A DNA stretch of 64,000 nt, taken from Halomonas eurihalina (lineage in GTDB: Bacteria > Pseudomonadota > Gammaproteobacteria > Pseudomonadales > Halomonadaceae). The position numbers were made by a program, and so were the translations under genes. The notes under the pieces are model-generated. The model was not told the origin of the DNA. It saw only the letters and a program-made list of their open reading frames with translations, and searched no databases. The DNA is taken from positions 151,904 to 215,903 of the forward strand of contig NZ_VTPU01000005.1 in the NCBI RefSeq assembly GCF_008274785.1. Direction: 5' to 3'. Below are positions 1 to 8,508 of the stretch, one piece after another. Position 1 is the stretch's first letter. The number at the start of each line of letters is the position of its first letter.

Positions 1-825
1 CTGAGCATCACCCAGAGCGCGGTCAGCAAGCAGGTGGCACAACTCGAAGCGTATCTGCAACACAAGCTGTTCCGACGCGTGCGCCGCACCCTGGTACTGA
101 CACCGGAGGGCTCGCTGTATCTCACCGAGGTGCGCAAGATTCTGGCCCAGATCGAGATGTCAGCGAATACCATCATGACCTACAGCGGCCAGGGCGAGGT
201 GCTGCGAGTCGCCAGCCTACCGACCTTCGGGGCCCGCTGGCTGGCCCGCCAGTTGCCCGACTTCCTGGACGCCAATCCGCATATCGACCTGAGCGTTCGC
301 GACCATGTCGAGGCCTTCGACCTGGATCAGGAGGATATCGACGTGGCCATCTTCCACGGTCATGGCAGCTGGCCAAACCTGGAGTGCCACAAGTTGTTCG
401 ACGAGGAGGTGGTCGCGGTCGGCGCACCCGACTACCTGGCCCGTCAGCAACCGACGAGCGCCGCCGACCTGGCCGAGTGCCGCCTGCTGCATCTCTCTAC
501 CCGCCCCGATGCCTGGCACCGCTGGTTCGCCGATCAGGGCATCACCACCGACCGCAGTTATCACGGCACGCGCTTCGAGACCTTCCAGATGCTGATCCGC
601 ACGGCGATGAGCGGCGGCGGACTTGCCCTGGTGCCGCGCTTCTTCGTCGACGCCGAACTGACCGAGGGCCGGCTGTCCCTCGCCTGGTCCCACGTCCTCA
701 AGGGGCCCGACACTTACTACCTGGTGCACCCGGAGCACCTCGGCGAACTCTCCCGGGTGCGCCGCTTCGTCGCCCATGTGCTGGCGTGTGCCGAGGCGGA
801 TACGCCGGCCGGCACATCACGTTAG
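1..825 (+). CDS. LysR-family transcriptional regulator, GcvA-like (5' end outside window)
   Basis: The reading frame is open from base 1, so the gene is cut by the window edge; 274 residues remain and roughly the first 35 of a normal LysR protein (about 310) are missing. The visible N-terminus is the second half of the winged helix-turn-helix (TQSAVSKQVAQLE), followed by a substrate-binding-like effector domain containing LPTFGARWL, typical of the GcvA/AmpR branch. It is a clear paralogue of the convergent gene at 837-1742: both share SAVSKQVAQLE, TPEGSLYLTEVRKILAQ and PTFGARWL. The stop codon lies inside a short dispersed repeat (821-835). A role in controlling the neighbouring ama genes is inference from position only. 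Confidence 0.9.
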   Translation: MSITQSAVSKQVAQLEAYLQHKLFRRVRRTLVLTPEGSLYLTEVRKILAQIEMSANTIMTYSGQGEVLRVASLPTFGARWLARQLPDFLDANPHIDLSVRDHVEAFDLDQEDIDVAIFHGHGSWPNLECHKLFDEEVVAVGAPDYLARQQPTSAADLAECRLLHLSTRPDAWHRWFADQGITTDRSYHGTRFETFQMLIRTAMSGGGLALVPRFFVDAELTEGRLSLAWSHVLKGPDTYYLVHPEHLGELSRVRRFVAHVLACAEADTPAGTSR

Positions 826-835
826 GGAAACACTG
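821..835 (+). repeat. Short dispersed repeat at a gene end, copy 1
   Basis: GTTAGGGAAACACTG begins two bases before, and includes, the TAG stop of the first LysR gene. Near-identical words occur at the stop codons of the YccS-type gene (45206-45221, minus) and ubiC (50185-50199). Confidence 0.45.
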
Positions 836-836
836 C

Positions 837-1742
837 TTAGAGAGCCCCTCCGGGGCCATCCCGATGCTCGAGTATCCAGTCGATGAAGCCACGCACCTTG
901 GCAACCTCTCCCTTGTGTTCGGGGTAGGCCAGGTAATAGGCATCCCGGCTGGCCAGGCCGAACGACCAGGGAATCGTCAGCAGGCCGGCCTGTAGCTCCT
1001 CCTCGGCCAGGAAACGCGGCACCAGGGCCACGCCGCAACCGGCCCGGGCCGCACGCAGGGCCATGTAGAAGGTATCGAAACGCGGCCCGTGGTAGCTGTG
1101 CTCGGTATAGCAGTCCTGAGCCTCGAACCAGTCGTGCCAGGCCTCGGGCCGTGTCGCGCTCTGCAGGAGCACCAGCCGTGTCAGCGCCAGCGGCTCCTGG
1201 ATACCGCCGTTAGGCAATGCGGACGGCGCACAGACCGCCACCATCTCCTCATCGAGCAACCGGATACATTCGGCCCGCGGCCAGGCGCCGTGGCCGAAGA
1301 AGAAGGCGACATCGACACGTTCCTCCTCCAGGTCGAAGGGTTCCGAACGATTGGCGATGTTCAGGTAGACCCGTGGATGCCGGAAGCGAAACCCATTGAG
1401 CCGCGGAATCAGCCAGCGCGCCCCGAAGGTCGGCAGGGTGGTGACATTGAGCACTTCGCTCTGGCCGCCGTAGGACTGCATGTAGCGCGTGGACATCTCC
1501 ACCTGCGCCAGGATCTTGCGCACCTCGGTGAGATACAGCGAGCCCTCGGGGGTGACCTGGAGACGCTTGCGCACGCGGCGGAACAGCGGGTGCTCGAGCA
1601 CCGACTCGAGCTGGGCCACCTGCTTGCTGACGGCGCTCTGGGTCAGGTTCAGCTCGTCGGCGGCACGAGTGAAGCTCATGTGCCGCACCGAGGCCTCGAA
1701 GCACTGCATGGCGGTCAGGGTGGGCAGGTGGCGACGGCTCAT
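837..1742 (-). CDS. LysR-family transcriptional regulator, GcvA-like
   Basis: A full-length LysR protein of 301 residues. The start at 1742 (MSRRHLPTLTAMQCFEA) is chosen because GAGGAGAG lies just upstream; an in-frame start at 1766 lacks such a site. An N-terminal winged helix-turn-helix (residues about 5-65, with SFTRAADELNLTQSAVSKQ) precedes a periplasmic-binding-fold effector domain. It is divergent from amaB across a 188-bp gap, the usual arrangement for a LysR activator and its target, and I recall a LysR gene beside amaAB in Pseudomonas putida. Control of the pipecolate genes is therefore a reasonable inference. Its 3' end meets that of its paralogue 11 bp away. Confidence 0.9.
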   Translation of the reverse strand: MSRRHLPTLTAMQCFEASVRHMSFTRAADELNLTQSAVSKQVAQLESVLEHPLFRRVRKRLQVTPEGSLYLTEVRKILAQVEMSTRYMQSYGGQSEVLNVTTLPTFGARWLIPRLNGFRFRHPRVYLNIANRSEPFDLEEERVDVAFFFGHGAWPRAECIRLLDEEMVAVCAPSALPNGGIQEPLALTRLVLLQSATRPEAWHDWFEAQDCYTEHSYHGPRFDTFYMALRAARAGCGVALVPRFLAEEELQAGLLTIPWSFGLASRDAYYLAYPEHKGEVAKVRGFIDWILEHRDGPGGAL

Positions 1743-1930
1743 GCGTCTCTCCTCTTCATGTACCACTCCTTGTCATGGGCGGCTCCGCGTCGTGGCCCTT
1801 CTTTTCAGCTCGAGGGCTATAACCAGAAAAAAAGGAATAACCTCCATATAAAACGTCGTTTGAAGGGCGTCAACCACCGCGCCAATACTGGTTTCGTTTC
1901 CCGCCCCCGAAATGAACAGTAGGAGGAAGA
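1743..1930. promoter_or_regulatory. Divergent promoter region between the LysR gene and amaB
   Basis: The 188-bp gap contains an AT-rich patch at about 1818-1860, unlike the surrounding coding DNA, with ATAACC repeated at short distance and ATATAAAAC after it. The AGGAGGAAG before 1931 is the amaB ribosome binding site. LysR operators (T-N11-A) are expected here, but I could not place one securely. Confidence 0.45.
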
Positions 1931-3424
1931 ATGATCGAATCCCTCATGCAGCGCCTCGGCGTCTCCGAGAACGCTTACCGCCAGGGCGACTTCACGGTCA
2001 CCTCACCCACCGATGGAAGCGAGCTCGGTCGAATCCATCTCGAGGGCGCCGATGCCGTCGAGGCCCGCGTGGTACGTGCCCAGCACGCCTTCGAGCAATG
2101 GCGCCGGGTGCCCGCCCCTCGCCGCGGCGAGCTGGTTCGGCTGTTCGGCGAGCAACTGCGCCGCCACAAGGAAGATCTCGGTGCCCTGGTCACCCTGGAG
2201 TGCGGCAAGATCTACCAGGAAGGCCTCGGCGAAGTGCAGGAGATGATCGACATCTGCGACCTGGCCGTCGGTCAATCGCGCCAGCTCTACGGCCTGACCA
2301 TCGCCTCCGAGCGCCCCGGTCACCACATGCGCGAAAGCTGGCATCCGCTGGGGCCGATCGGCCTGATCACCGCCTTCAATTTCCCGGTGGCGCCCTGGGC
2401 CTGGAATGCCGCTCTGGCTCTGGTTTGCGGCAACAGCCTGCTGTGGAAGCCCTCCGAGAAGACCCCGCTCACCGCCCTGGCCTGTCAGTCGCTGCTGGAA
2501 CGTGCCATGGCCGAATTCGGCGACGAAGCGCCCGAAGGCCTCAGCCAGGTGATGACGGGAGACCGCGAGGCCGGCGAACGCCTGGCCGACGACCCGCGCG
2601 TGCCGCTGATCAGCGCCACCGGCAGCACCCGCATGGGTCGCGAGGTCGCACCTCGGGTCGCCGCTCGTTTCGGCCGCAGCATCCTCGAACTGGGCGGTAA
2701 CAACGGCATGATCCTGGCGCCCAGCGCCGACCTGGACATGGCAGTACGCGCCATCCTGTTCTCCGCCGTGGGCACTGCCGGACAGCGCTGCACCACCTTG
2801 CGTCGTCTGATCGTCCATGAATCGATCCGCGACGAGGTCGTCGAGCGCGTGAAGAAAGCCTATGCCGGCGTGACCATCGGCGATCCCATGGAAGGCAATC
2901 TGGTTGGCCCCCTGATTGATGCCCAGGCCTTCGACCAGATGCAGTCCGTACTCGACCAGGCCCGCCAGAAAGGTGCCGGCGTCTTTGGCGGTGAACGCCA
3001 GCTCGCCGATAAGTATCCCGATGCCTACTACGTGACCCCGGCCATTGTCGAGGTCGAGCGACAGGACGACCTGGTCAAGAACGAAACCTTCGCCCCAATC
3101 CTCTATGTCATGAGCTACCGCGACTTCGACGAGGCCATGGCCCTGCACAACGACGTTCCCCAGGGACTTTCGTCGTGCATTTTCACTAGCGACGTGCGCG
3201 AAGCCGAGGCCTTCGTCTCGGATGTCGGCAGCGACTGCGGCATCGCCAACGTCAACATCGGCCCGAGCGGCGCGGAGATCGGTGGCGCCTTCGGTGGAGA
3301 GAAAGAGACCGGCGGTGGCCGCGAGTCCGGCTCCGATGTCTGGAAGAGCTACATGCGCCGCCAGACCAATACCATCAACTACTCCCGCGAGCTGCCATTG
3401 GCCCAGGGAATCAAGTTCGACTGA
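1931..3424 (+). CDS. amaB: Piperideine-6-carboxylate (aminoadipate semialdehyde) dehydrogenase-type aldehyde dehydrogenase
   Basis: A 497-residue ALDH-superfamily enzyme of the antiquitin type, which oxidises aminoadipate semialdehyde (in equilibrium with piperideine-6-carboxylate) to 2-aminoadipate with NAD(P) in lysine breakdown. The NAD-binding region is in the first half (AFNFPVAPWAWNAALAL), then ATGSTRMG, the general-base motif ELGGNNGM and the catalytic cysteine Cys287 in GTAGQRCTT. The ELGGNN form rather than ELGGK is characteristic of this subfamily. AGGAGGAAG precedes the ATG. It is the first gene of an operon that ends with an amaA-like oxidase, which strengthens the substrate assignment; the assignment within ALDHs is otherwise by family resemblance. 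Confidence 0.85.
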   Translation: MIESLMQRLGVSENAYRQGDFTVTSPTDGSELGRIHLEGADAVEARVVRAQHAFEQWRRVPAPRRGELVRLFGEQLRRHKEDLGALVTLECGKIYQEGLGEVQEMIDICDLAVGQSRQLYGLTIASERPGHHMRESWHPLGPIGLITAFNFPVAPWAWNAALALVCGNSLLWKPSEKTPLTALACQSLLERAMAEFGDEAPEGLSQVMTGDREAGERLADDPRVPLISATGSTRMGREVAPRVAARFGRSILELGGNNGMILAPSADLDMAVRAILFSAVGTAGQRCTTLRRLIVHESIRDEVVERVKKAYAGVTIGDPMEGNLVGPLIDAQAFDQMQSVLDQARQKGAGVFGGERQLADKYPDAYYVTPAIVEVERQDDLVKNETFAPILYVMSYRDFDEAMALHNDVPQGLSSCIFTSDVREAEAFVSDVGSDCGIANVNIGPSGAEIGGAFGGEKETGGGRESGSDVWKSYMRRQTNTINYSRELPLAQGIKFD

Positions 3425-3528
3425 GCGCGAGCGACCCTGCAACGAATTAGCGAAGCGCTGTACGGACGTGCCCGATATCCCGGTTTCCGGCACGCCCGGC
3501 CATTCAGGACGTGTCATGGAGTCCAAAG

Positions 3529-4980
3529 ATGACAACAACAATTTCTCGTGAACAGTGGGGTAGCCGTTTCGGCTACCTGATGGCCGTCGTCGGCGCCATG
3601 GTCGGGGCCGGCAATATCTGGCGCATGCCCTACGTGACGGGTGAGAACGGCGGAGGCGCCTTCCTGATTGCCTACTTTCTGCTGCTTTACCTGATCGCAG
3701 TGCCGGGCCTGATGGGCGAGACCAGCCTCGGGCGCTATACCCGGCAAGGACTGGTCGGAACCTTCCGCAAGCTCTACGGCAACAATCGCCTCGTCGGCCT
3801 GGGCCTGGTGATCCTGATCTTCAACATCGTACTGATGTCCTACTATTCGTCGATCGTCGGCTGGTCGATCTATTATGCCTTTCATGCTTTGATCGGCACC
3901 TTCACCCAGACCGACTTCGGCACCGCCGCTTTGTGGCAGGCCTTCAGTGGCAACACCGCCTTGAACGTCGGCATGCACAGCGTCGCCATGCTACTGGTCA
4001 CCGGCATCCTGCTGTTCGGCATCAAGGGCGGTATCGAACGTCTGGCCAAGTGGATGATGCCCATCCTGACCATTGCCTTGATCGCCATCGCCATCCGGGG
4101 CATAACGCTACCGGGTGCCATGGCCGGTCTGGAGTTCAGCTTCTCGCCCAACTGGGCCTATCTGGCACGGGGAGAAACCTGGCTGGCGGCACTGGGCCAG
4201 GCCCTGTTCTCCACCGGCCTAGGCTGGGGCATCGCCCTGACCTACGGCAGCTACCTTGGCCGCAACGACGACATCCCCCTGGGCGGTGGCATCTTCACGG
4301 CAATTGGCAACACCAGCTTCGGTCTGCTTGCCATCTTTGCCGTCTTTCCCATCGTCTTCGCCTTCGGTATCTCGCCCAGCTCCGGCGCCGAACTGGCCTT
4401 CGTGGCCCTGGCCAATGCCTTCGGCAGCATGACGGGCGGCTACCTCTGGGCCCTGCTGTTCTTCATGGGGTTCTTCTTCGCCAACCTGACCACCGCCATC
4501 GCCATCACCGAGGTCGGCGTCACCACCTACCGGGAGGAGCGCAACACGAGTCGTACCAAGGCCGTACTGACCATCTGCGGCATCATCTGGCTACTGGGCA
4601 TCCCGAGTGCCATGAATGCCGACATTCTCGGCTATCTGGATTTCGTGGTCGGCAACTGGGGCCTGCCGCTGTCGACCTTCATCATCATGATCGCCATCGG
4701 CTGGAAGTTCGATGCCCACCGGCTGCGCGTGCTGAGCCTCAACCGGGGGGCCGACCTTTACGTGCCGCGCGTCTGGGAGCTGGTCATACGCTACCAGATC
4801 CCCACCATCATGCTCGGCATCATGATCTACTTCCTCTACACCAACCTCGGGCAGACGCCCTGGAAGACGGTCAGCGGCCTGGTCATCCTGACCCTGATGA
4901 TCCCGCTGTGCATGTGGATCATGAACCGTCGCCCTGAAACGCCCCATGTCGCCACGTCCACAGGAGGTCAGTCATCATGA
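3529..4980 (+). CDS. NSS-family sodium-dependent amino acid transporter
   Basis: A 483-residue multi-spanning membrane protein of the neurotransmitter:sodium symporter family. The first transmembrane segment carries the family signature around GAMVGAGNIWRMPY, the unwound region that binds Na+ and substrate. ATG 3529 is preferred because GGAG lies 7 bases upstream; a GTG at 3511 has no such support. The stop overlaps the next start (ATGA at 4977-4980), coupling it to a MetS-like small subunit. Sitting between amaB and amaA, it probably imports lysine, pipecolate or a related amino acid; the substrate is inferred from context only. Confidence 0.9.
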   Translation: MTTTISREQWGSRFGYLMAVVGAMVGAGNIWRMPYVTGENGGGAFLIAYFLLLYLIAVPGLMGETSLGRYTRQGLVGTFRKLYGNNRLVGLGLVILIFNIVLMSYYSSIVGWSIYYAFHALIGTFTQTDFGTAALWQAFSGNTALNVGMHSVAMLLVTGILLFGIKGGIERLAKWMMPILTIALIAIAIRGITLPGAMAGLEFSFSPNWAYLARGETWLAALGQALFSTGLGWGIALTYGSYLGRNDDIPLGGGIFTAIGNTSFGLLAIFAVFPIVFAFGISPSSGAELAFVALANAFGSMTGGYLWALLFFMGFFFANLTTAIAITEVGVTTYREERNTSRTKAVLTICGIIWLLGIPSAMNADILGYLDFVVGNWGLPLSTFIIMIAIGWKFDAHRLRVLSLNRGADLYVPRVWELVIRYQIPTIMLGIMIYFLYTNLGQTPWKTVSGLVILTLMIPLCMWIMNRRPETPHVATSTGGQSS

Positions 4981-5285
4981 GCCCATCCGCCATCGTCGTC
5001 ATGATCACATCCATCATCGCCTTGTGGGGCGTGGCCGGCGGCGCCCTGATCGTCTCGATGCGTCGCGAGGAACGCAAGCTGGCCTTGCTCCACTCACAGG
5101 GCGATTTCGAACCCTACTCGCCACGCGCCTTCCGGGATCTCGAGCGCTGGCTGCTGCAACACCCCGATAGCGAACATGCCCCCGAGATCCGAGAGTGGCA
5201 ACAAGCACAGCGCCAGTCCTTGCAGCACAACCCTCAATGCTTCTACGACTGGTCGAGCGCCACCGACATCAGGGAGGCACCATGA
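4977..5285 (+). CDS. MetS-like small subunit of the NSS transporter
   Basis: A 102-residue protein with one N-terminal transmembrane helix (about residues 3-27, SAIVVMITSIIALWGVAGGA) ending in a positive RREERK stretch, then a hydrophilic tail rich in Glu, Gln and Trp. The helix resembles the small MetS partners of NSS transporters such as Corynebacterium MetPS. The tail of about 70 residues is longer than in the MetS proteins I remember. It overlaps the transporter stop by ATGA and overlaps the next gene the same way (5282-5285), so the three are translationally coupled. Confidence 0.75.
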   Translation: MSPSAIVVMITSIIALWGVAGGALIVSMRREERKLALLHSQGDFEPYSPRAFRDLERWLLQHPDSEHAPEIREWQQAQRQSLQHNPQCFYDWSSATDIREAP

Positions 5286-6562
5286 AATCGGCCTGTATCT
5301 GGATATCCACATCTCCCGAACGACAACGGGAATACCAACGCCTGGAAGGTAAGGAGAAGGCCGATGTCGCCATCATCGGGGGCGGTATCACCGGGCTGAG
5401 TGCCGCCCTGCACCTCGCTGAATCCGGTGTCTCGGTGACCCTGCTGGAGGCAGGCGACATCCCTAGTGGCGGTTCCGGACGCAGTGTCGGTCTTGTCAAC
5501 GCGGGGATGTGGATACCGCCAGACGACATTCTCGAGGCCCTGGGCCCGGAAAACGGCGAGCGCGCCAACGAGGTGCTCGGCCACGCCCCCGCCGAGGTCT
5601 TCACTCTCATCGACCGGCACGGCATCGACTGCCAGGATACCCGGACCGGCACCCTGCACCTCGCTCACAACGGTAAGGGTGCCGAGGAACTGGCGCGGCG
5701 CTTCGAACAATTCTCAAGGTGCGGCGCGCCGGTCGAACTTCTTGAGGGCGAGGCGTGTCAGCGACGTATCGGCACCCACCGCATCCAGCGAGCCTTGCTC
5801 GACCGGCGGGCCGGCACCCTCAACCCGACAGCCTATACCCGAGGGCTCGCCCGGGCGGCCCATGGCGCAGGCGCCAATCTCCACACTCACAGTGCCGCCC
5901 AAGGCATCCAGCGCGAAGGTGATCATTGGCGGGTCGATACACCGGGCGGCAGCGTCGAGGCACCACACCTGGTGATCGCCACCAATGCCTACACCGAAGG
6001 ACACTGGAACCAGGTGCGCAATGTCTTCTTCCGCGGGCATTTCTACCAGGTAGCCTCTCCGCCGCTGTCCGACGAGATTGCCGGCGACATTCTGCCCGAA
6101 AGCCAGGGGGCCTGGGATACTCGGACGGTACTCAGCAGCCTGAGGCGCGATGCCGAGGGTCGTTTGATTCTCGGCAGCCTGGGCTGCGGCGACACCAAAC
6201 CGGCCTCTTTCCTGCGCTGCTGGGCCGATCGGATCCAGCGCCATTACTTCCCGCAACTGGGACGAGTGGACTGGGAATGCACCTGGACGGGCCAGGTCGG
6301 GTTCACGCCGGACCACACCTTGCGCCTGTTCGAACCGGCGCCGGGTATTCTGGCCGCGGCGGGCTACAACGGTCGCGGCATCACCACCGGCACGATTGTC
6401 GGCAAGGGCTTTGCCCATTACCTCACCAGCGGCGACGACAGCCTGCTGCCCTTGCCGGTCTGCCGCGCCCGGCCACTACGCGCCAGGCCGCTCTGGAGCT
6501 CCGCCTACGAGGGCGGCTTTACCCTCTACCACGCCGGCCAGTGCCTGCGGATCGTCGCCTGA
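5282..6562 (+). CDS. amaA: FAD-dependent amino acid oxidase, L-pipecolate oxidase type
   Basis: A 426-residue DAO-superfamily flavoprotein. The FAD-binding Rossmann motif IIGGGITGLSAALHLAE lies near residues 25-45, followed by SGGSGRSVGLVNAGM; the C-terminal GYNGRGITTG closes the FAD site. The predicted reaction is oxidation of L-pipecolate to piperideine-6-carboxylate, the substrate of AmaB, with FADH2 feeding the respiratory chain. Length and the amaB neighbour match P. putida AmaA as I recall it. The start overlaps the preceding stop (ATGA). A general secondary-amine oxidase is the alternative. It is the last gene of the operon, with a terminator just after it. Confidence 0.75.
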   Translation: MKSACIWISTSPERQREYQRLEGKEKADVAIIGGGITGLSAALHLAESGVSVTLLEAGDIPSGGSGRSVGLVNAGMWIPPDDILEALGPENGERANEVLGHAPAEVFTLIDRHGIDCQDTRTGTLHLAHNGKGAEELARRFEQFSRCGAPVELLEGEACQRRIGTHRIQRALLDRRAGTLNPTAYTRGLARAAHGAGANLHTHSAAQGIQREGDHWRVDTPGGSVEAPHLVIATNAYTEGHWNQVRNVFFRGHFYQVASPPLSDEIAGDILPESQGAWDTRTVLSSLRRDAEGRLILGSLGCGDTKPASFLRCWADRIQRHYFPQLGRVDWECTWTGQVGFTPDHTLRLFEPAPGILAAAGYNGRGITTGTIVGKGFAHYLTSGDDSLLPLPVCRARPLRARPLWSSAYEGGFTLYHAGQCLRIVA

Positions 6563-6572
6563 GGCGCAAACC

Positions 6573-6608
6573 ACGCCGTGCCACCAGTGACCGATGGCAC
6601 GGCGTTTT
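6573..6608 (+). terminator. Rho-independent terminator after amaA
   Basis: Perfect 11-bp stem ACGCCGTGCCA / TGGCACGGCGT with an 11-base loop, running into TTTT. It lies 10 bases after the amaA stop and reaches the 3' end of the convergent aapP gene. Confidence 0.85.
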
Positions 6609-7381
6609 CAATGCCCGAGGATCTGGCTCAGGAACAGCTGCGTGCGCTCGGATTCCGGGTTGTTGAAGAAGGTCTCCGGCGGTGCCTGCTCGATGATCTG
6701 GCCCTGATCCATGAAGATCACCCGATCCGCCACCGTCTTGGCGAAGCCCATCTCGTGGGTGACGCAGAGCATGGTCATGCCGTCGTGGGCCAGCTCGACC
6801 ATGACGTCGAGCACCTCCTTGATCATCTCCGGGTCGAGCGCCGAGGTCGGCTCGTCGAACAGCATCACTTCGGGGCGCATGCACAGCGCCCGGGCGATGG
6901 CCACGCGCTGCTGCTGCCCGCCGGACAGCTGGCCCGGGTACTTATGGGCCTGATCGGCGATCTGCACCCGTTCGAGGAATTCCATGGCGGTCTTCTCGGC
7001 CTCGGCGCGGGGCTTCTTCTGCACCCAGGTCTGGGAAATGCAGCAGTTGTCGAGCACCGAGAGGTGCGGAAAGAGGTTGAAGTGCTGGAACACCATGCCG
7101 ACGTTGCGGCGGATCTGCTCGATGCGCTTGACGTCCTGGGTCATGGTCACGCCATCGACCACGATCCGCCCCTGCTGGTGTTCCTCCAGGTGATTAAAGC
7201 AGCGGATCAGTGTCGACTTGCCCGACCCTGAAGGGCCGCAGACGACGATACGCTCGCCCCGCGCCACCGTCAGGTCGATGTCGCGCAGCACGTGAAAGTC
7301 GCCGTACCACTTGTTGAGCCCCTCGACCTGGATCATTGGAGAGTCCGGGGAGGGCGTGCTTGCTGAGTTGCTTGCCGTCAT
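6608..7381 (-). CDS. aapP: Polar/general L-amino acid ABC transporter ATP-binding protein
   Basis: A 257-residue ABC ATPase of the polar amino acid type. Walker A is GPSGSGKST, the signature is [15 protein letters not shown], Walker B is [14 protein letters not shown] and the switch histidine is in [10 protein letters not shown]. It energises uptake through AapQ and AapM. It is the last gene of the minus-strand cluster aapJ-aapQ-aapM-aapP and begins 31 bases after aapM, with AAGGA before the ATG. The N-terminus is about 15 residues longer than the core domain, starting before [12 protein letters not shown]. Confidence 0.93.
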   Translation of the reverse strand: MTASNSASTPSPDSPMIQVEGLNKWYGDFHVLRDIDLTVARGERIVVCGPSGSGKSTLIRCFNHLEEHQQGRIVVDGVTMTQDVKRIEQIRRNVGMVFQHFNLFPHLSVLDNCCISQTWVQKKPRAEAEKTAMEFLERVQIADQAHKYPGQLSGGQQQRVAIARALCMRPEVMLFDEPTSALDPEMIKEVLDVMVELAHDGMTMLCVTHEMGFAKTVADRVIFMDQGQIIEQAPPETFFNNPESERTQLFLSQILGH

Positions 7382-7412
7382 GAGCGTGTGTCCTTGTTTT
7401 TTGAGCGCTGAA

Positions 7413-8507
7413 TCAATGACCCGTATGGAGCCGCCGCTCGATATACTGGCTATACCGCGACATGCTGAAACAGAAGACCCAGAACATCAGCGCGGCGAAC
7501 ACATAGCCTTCGGTGGCGAAGCCCAGCCAGTTGCTGTCGGTGAGCCCGGCGCGGATGATCGCCAGCAGGTCGAACAAGCCGATGATCAGCACCAGCGAAG
7601 TATCCTTGAACAGCGCGATGAAGGTGTTGACGATTCCGGGAATCACCAGCTTCAGCGCCTGCGGCAGCACGATCAGCCCCATGCGACGCCAGTAGCCCAT
7701 GCCGAGCGCCTTGGCGGCTTCCTCCTGGCCCGAGGGAATCGCCTGCAGGCCGCCGCGCACCACCTCGGCCATGTAGGCGCTCCAGAAGAACATGATGCCG
7801 ATCAGCGCGCGCAGCAGCTTGTCGAACTCCACCTCGGTGGGCACGAACAGCGGCAGCATCACCGAGGCCATGAACAGCACCGTGATCAACGGCACGCCGC
7901 GCCAGAATTCGATGAACACCACGCACAGGCTACGCACCAGCGGCATCTGGGAACGCCGCCCCAGGGCCAGCACTACGCCGATCGGCAGCGAGCCGACAAT
8001 ACCCACGGTGGCTACCGTCAGGGTCAGCATCAGCCCGCCCCATTCGCGGGTCGGCACCGCCTCGAGGCCGAAATGCCCACCCAGCAGCAGGACGAAGGCC
8101 AGGACCGGGAAACCGACCAGCGCGAAGAGACCGACCCAGCGCTTGGCCGGCAAGCGCGGAATCGCCAGCCAGGCGATCAGCAACGCCATCAAGGCCAGGA
8201 CGATATCCACCCGCCAGCGCTCGGCATCCGGATAGAAGCCGTAGATGATGGTCTCGAAGCGGGCGCTGATGAACACCCAGCAGGCCCCCTCGCCGGTACA
8301 GGCTTCACGGGTCGAGCCCAGCCAGTCGGCATCGATCAGCGCCCATTGTGCCAGCGGCCACAGCGCCATGGTCAGCAGCACGATGGCCACCAGGCTGAGC
8401 ATGCTGTTGAGCGGGCCATTGAAGAGGTTGGCGCGCAGCCAGCCGACCGCGCCACGGCGCATGTCCGGCGGACGACGCGCCTCGATCATCTCGGTTCGTG
8501 TCGCCAT
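7413..8507 (-). CDS. aapM: General L-amino acid ABC transporter permease AapM
   Basis: A 364-residue inner-membrane permease of the HisM/GlnP class. An N-terminal hydrophobic segment (about residues 35-55) and an inserted region precede the conserved permease core, which starts near residue 150 and carries the ATPase-contact EAA loop [21 protein letters not shown]. The extra N-terminal part is normal for Aap/Bzt permeases. The ATG (8507) is one base away from the aapQ stop, so the two permease genes are tightly coupled. Confidence 0.92.
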   Translation of the reverse strand: MATRTEMIEARRPPDMRRGAVGWLRANLFNGPLNSMLSLVAIVLLTMALWPLAQWALIDADWLGSTREACTGEGACWVFISARFETIIYGFYPDAERWRVDIVLALMALLIAWLAIPRLPAKRWVGLFALVGFPVLAFVLLLGGHFGLEAVPTREWGGLMLTLTVATVGIVGSLPIGVVLALGRRSQMPLVRSLCVVFIEFWRGVPLITVLFMASVMLPLFVPTEVEFDKLLRALIGIMFFWSAYMAEVVRGGLQAIPSGQEEAAKALGMGYWRRMGLIVLPQALKLVIPGIVNTFIALFKDTSLVLIIGLFDLLAIIRAGLTDSNWLGFATEGYVFAALMFWVFCFSMSRYSQYIERRLHTGH

Positions 8508-8508
8508 C

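Noticed and set aside
2003..3541. 512-codon open frame antisense to amaB
   Set aside because: Its protein is a mirror of the GC-rich codon pattern of amaB, with no family motif; the sense frame has complete ALDH motifs.
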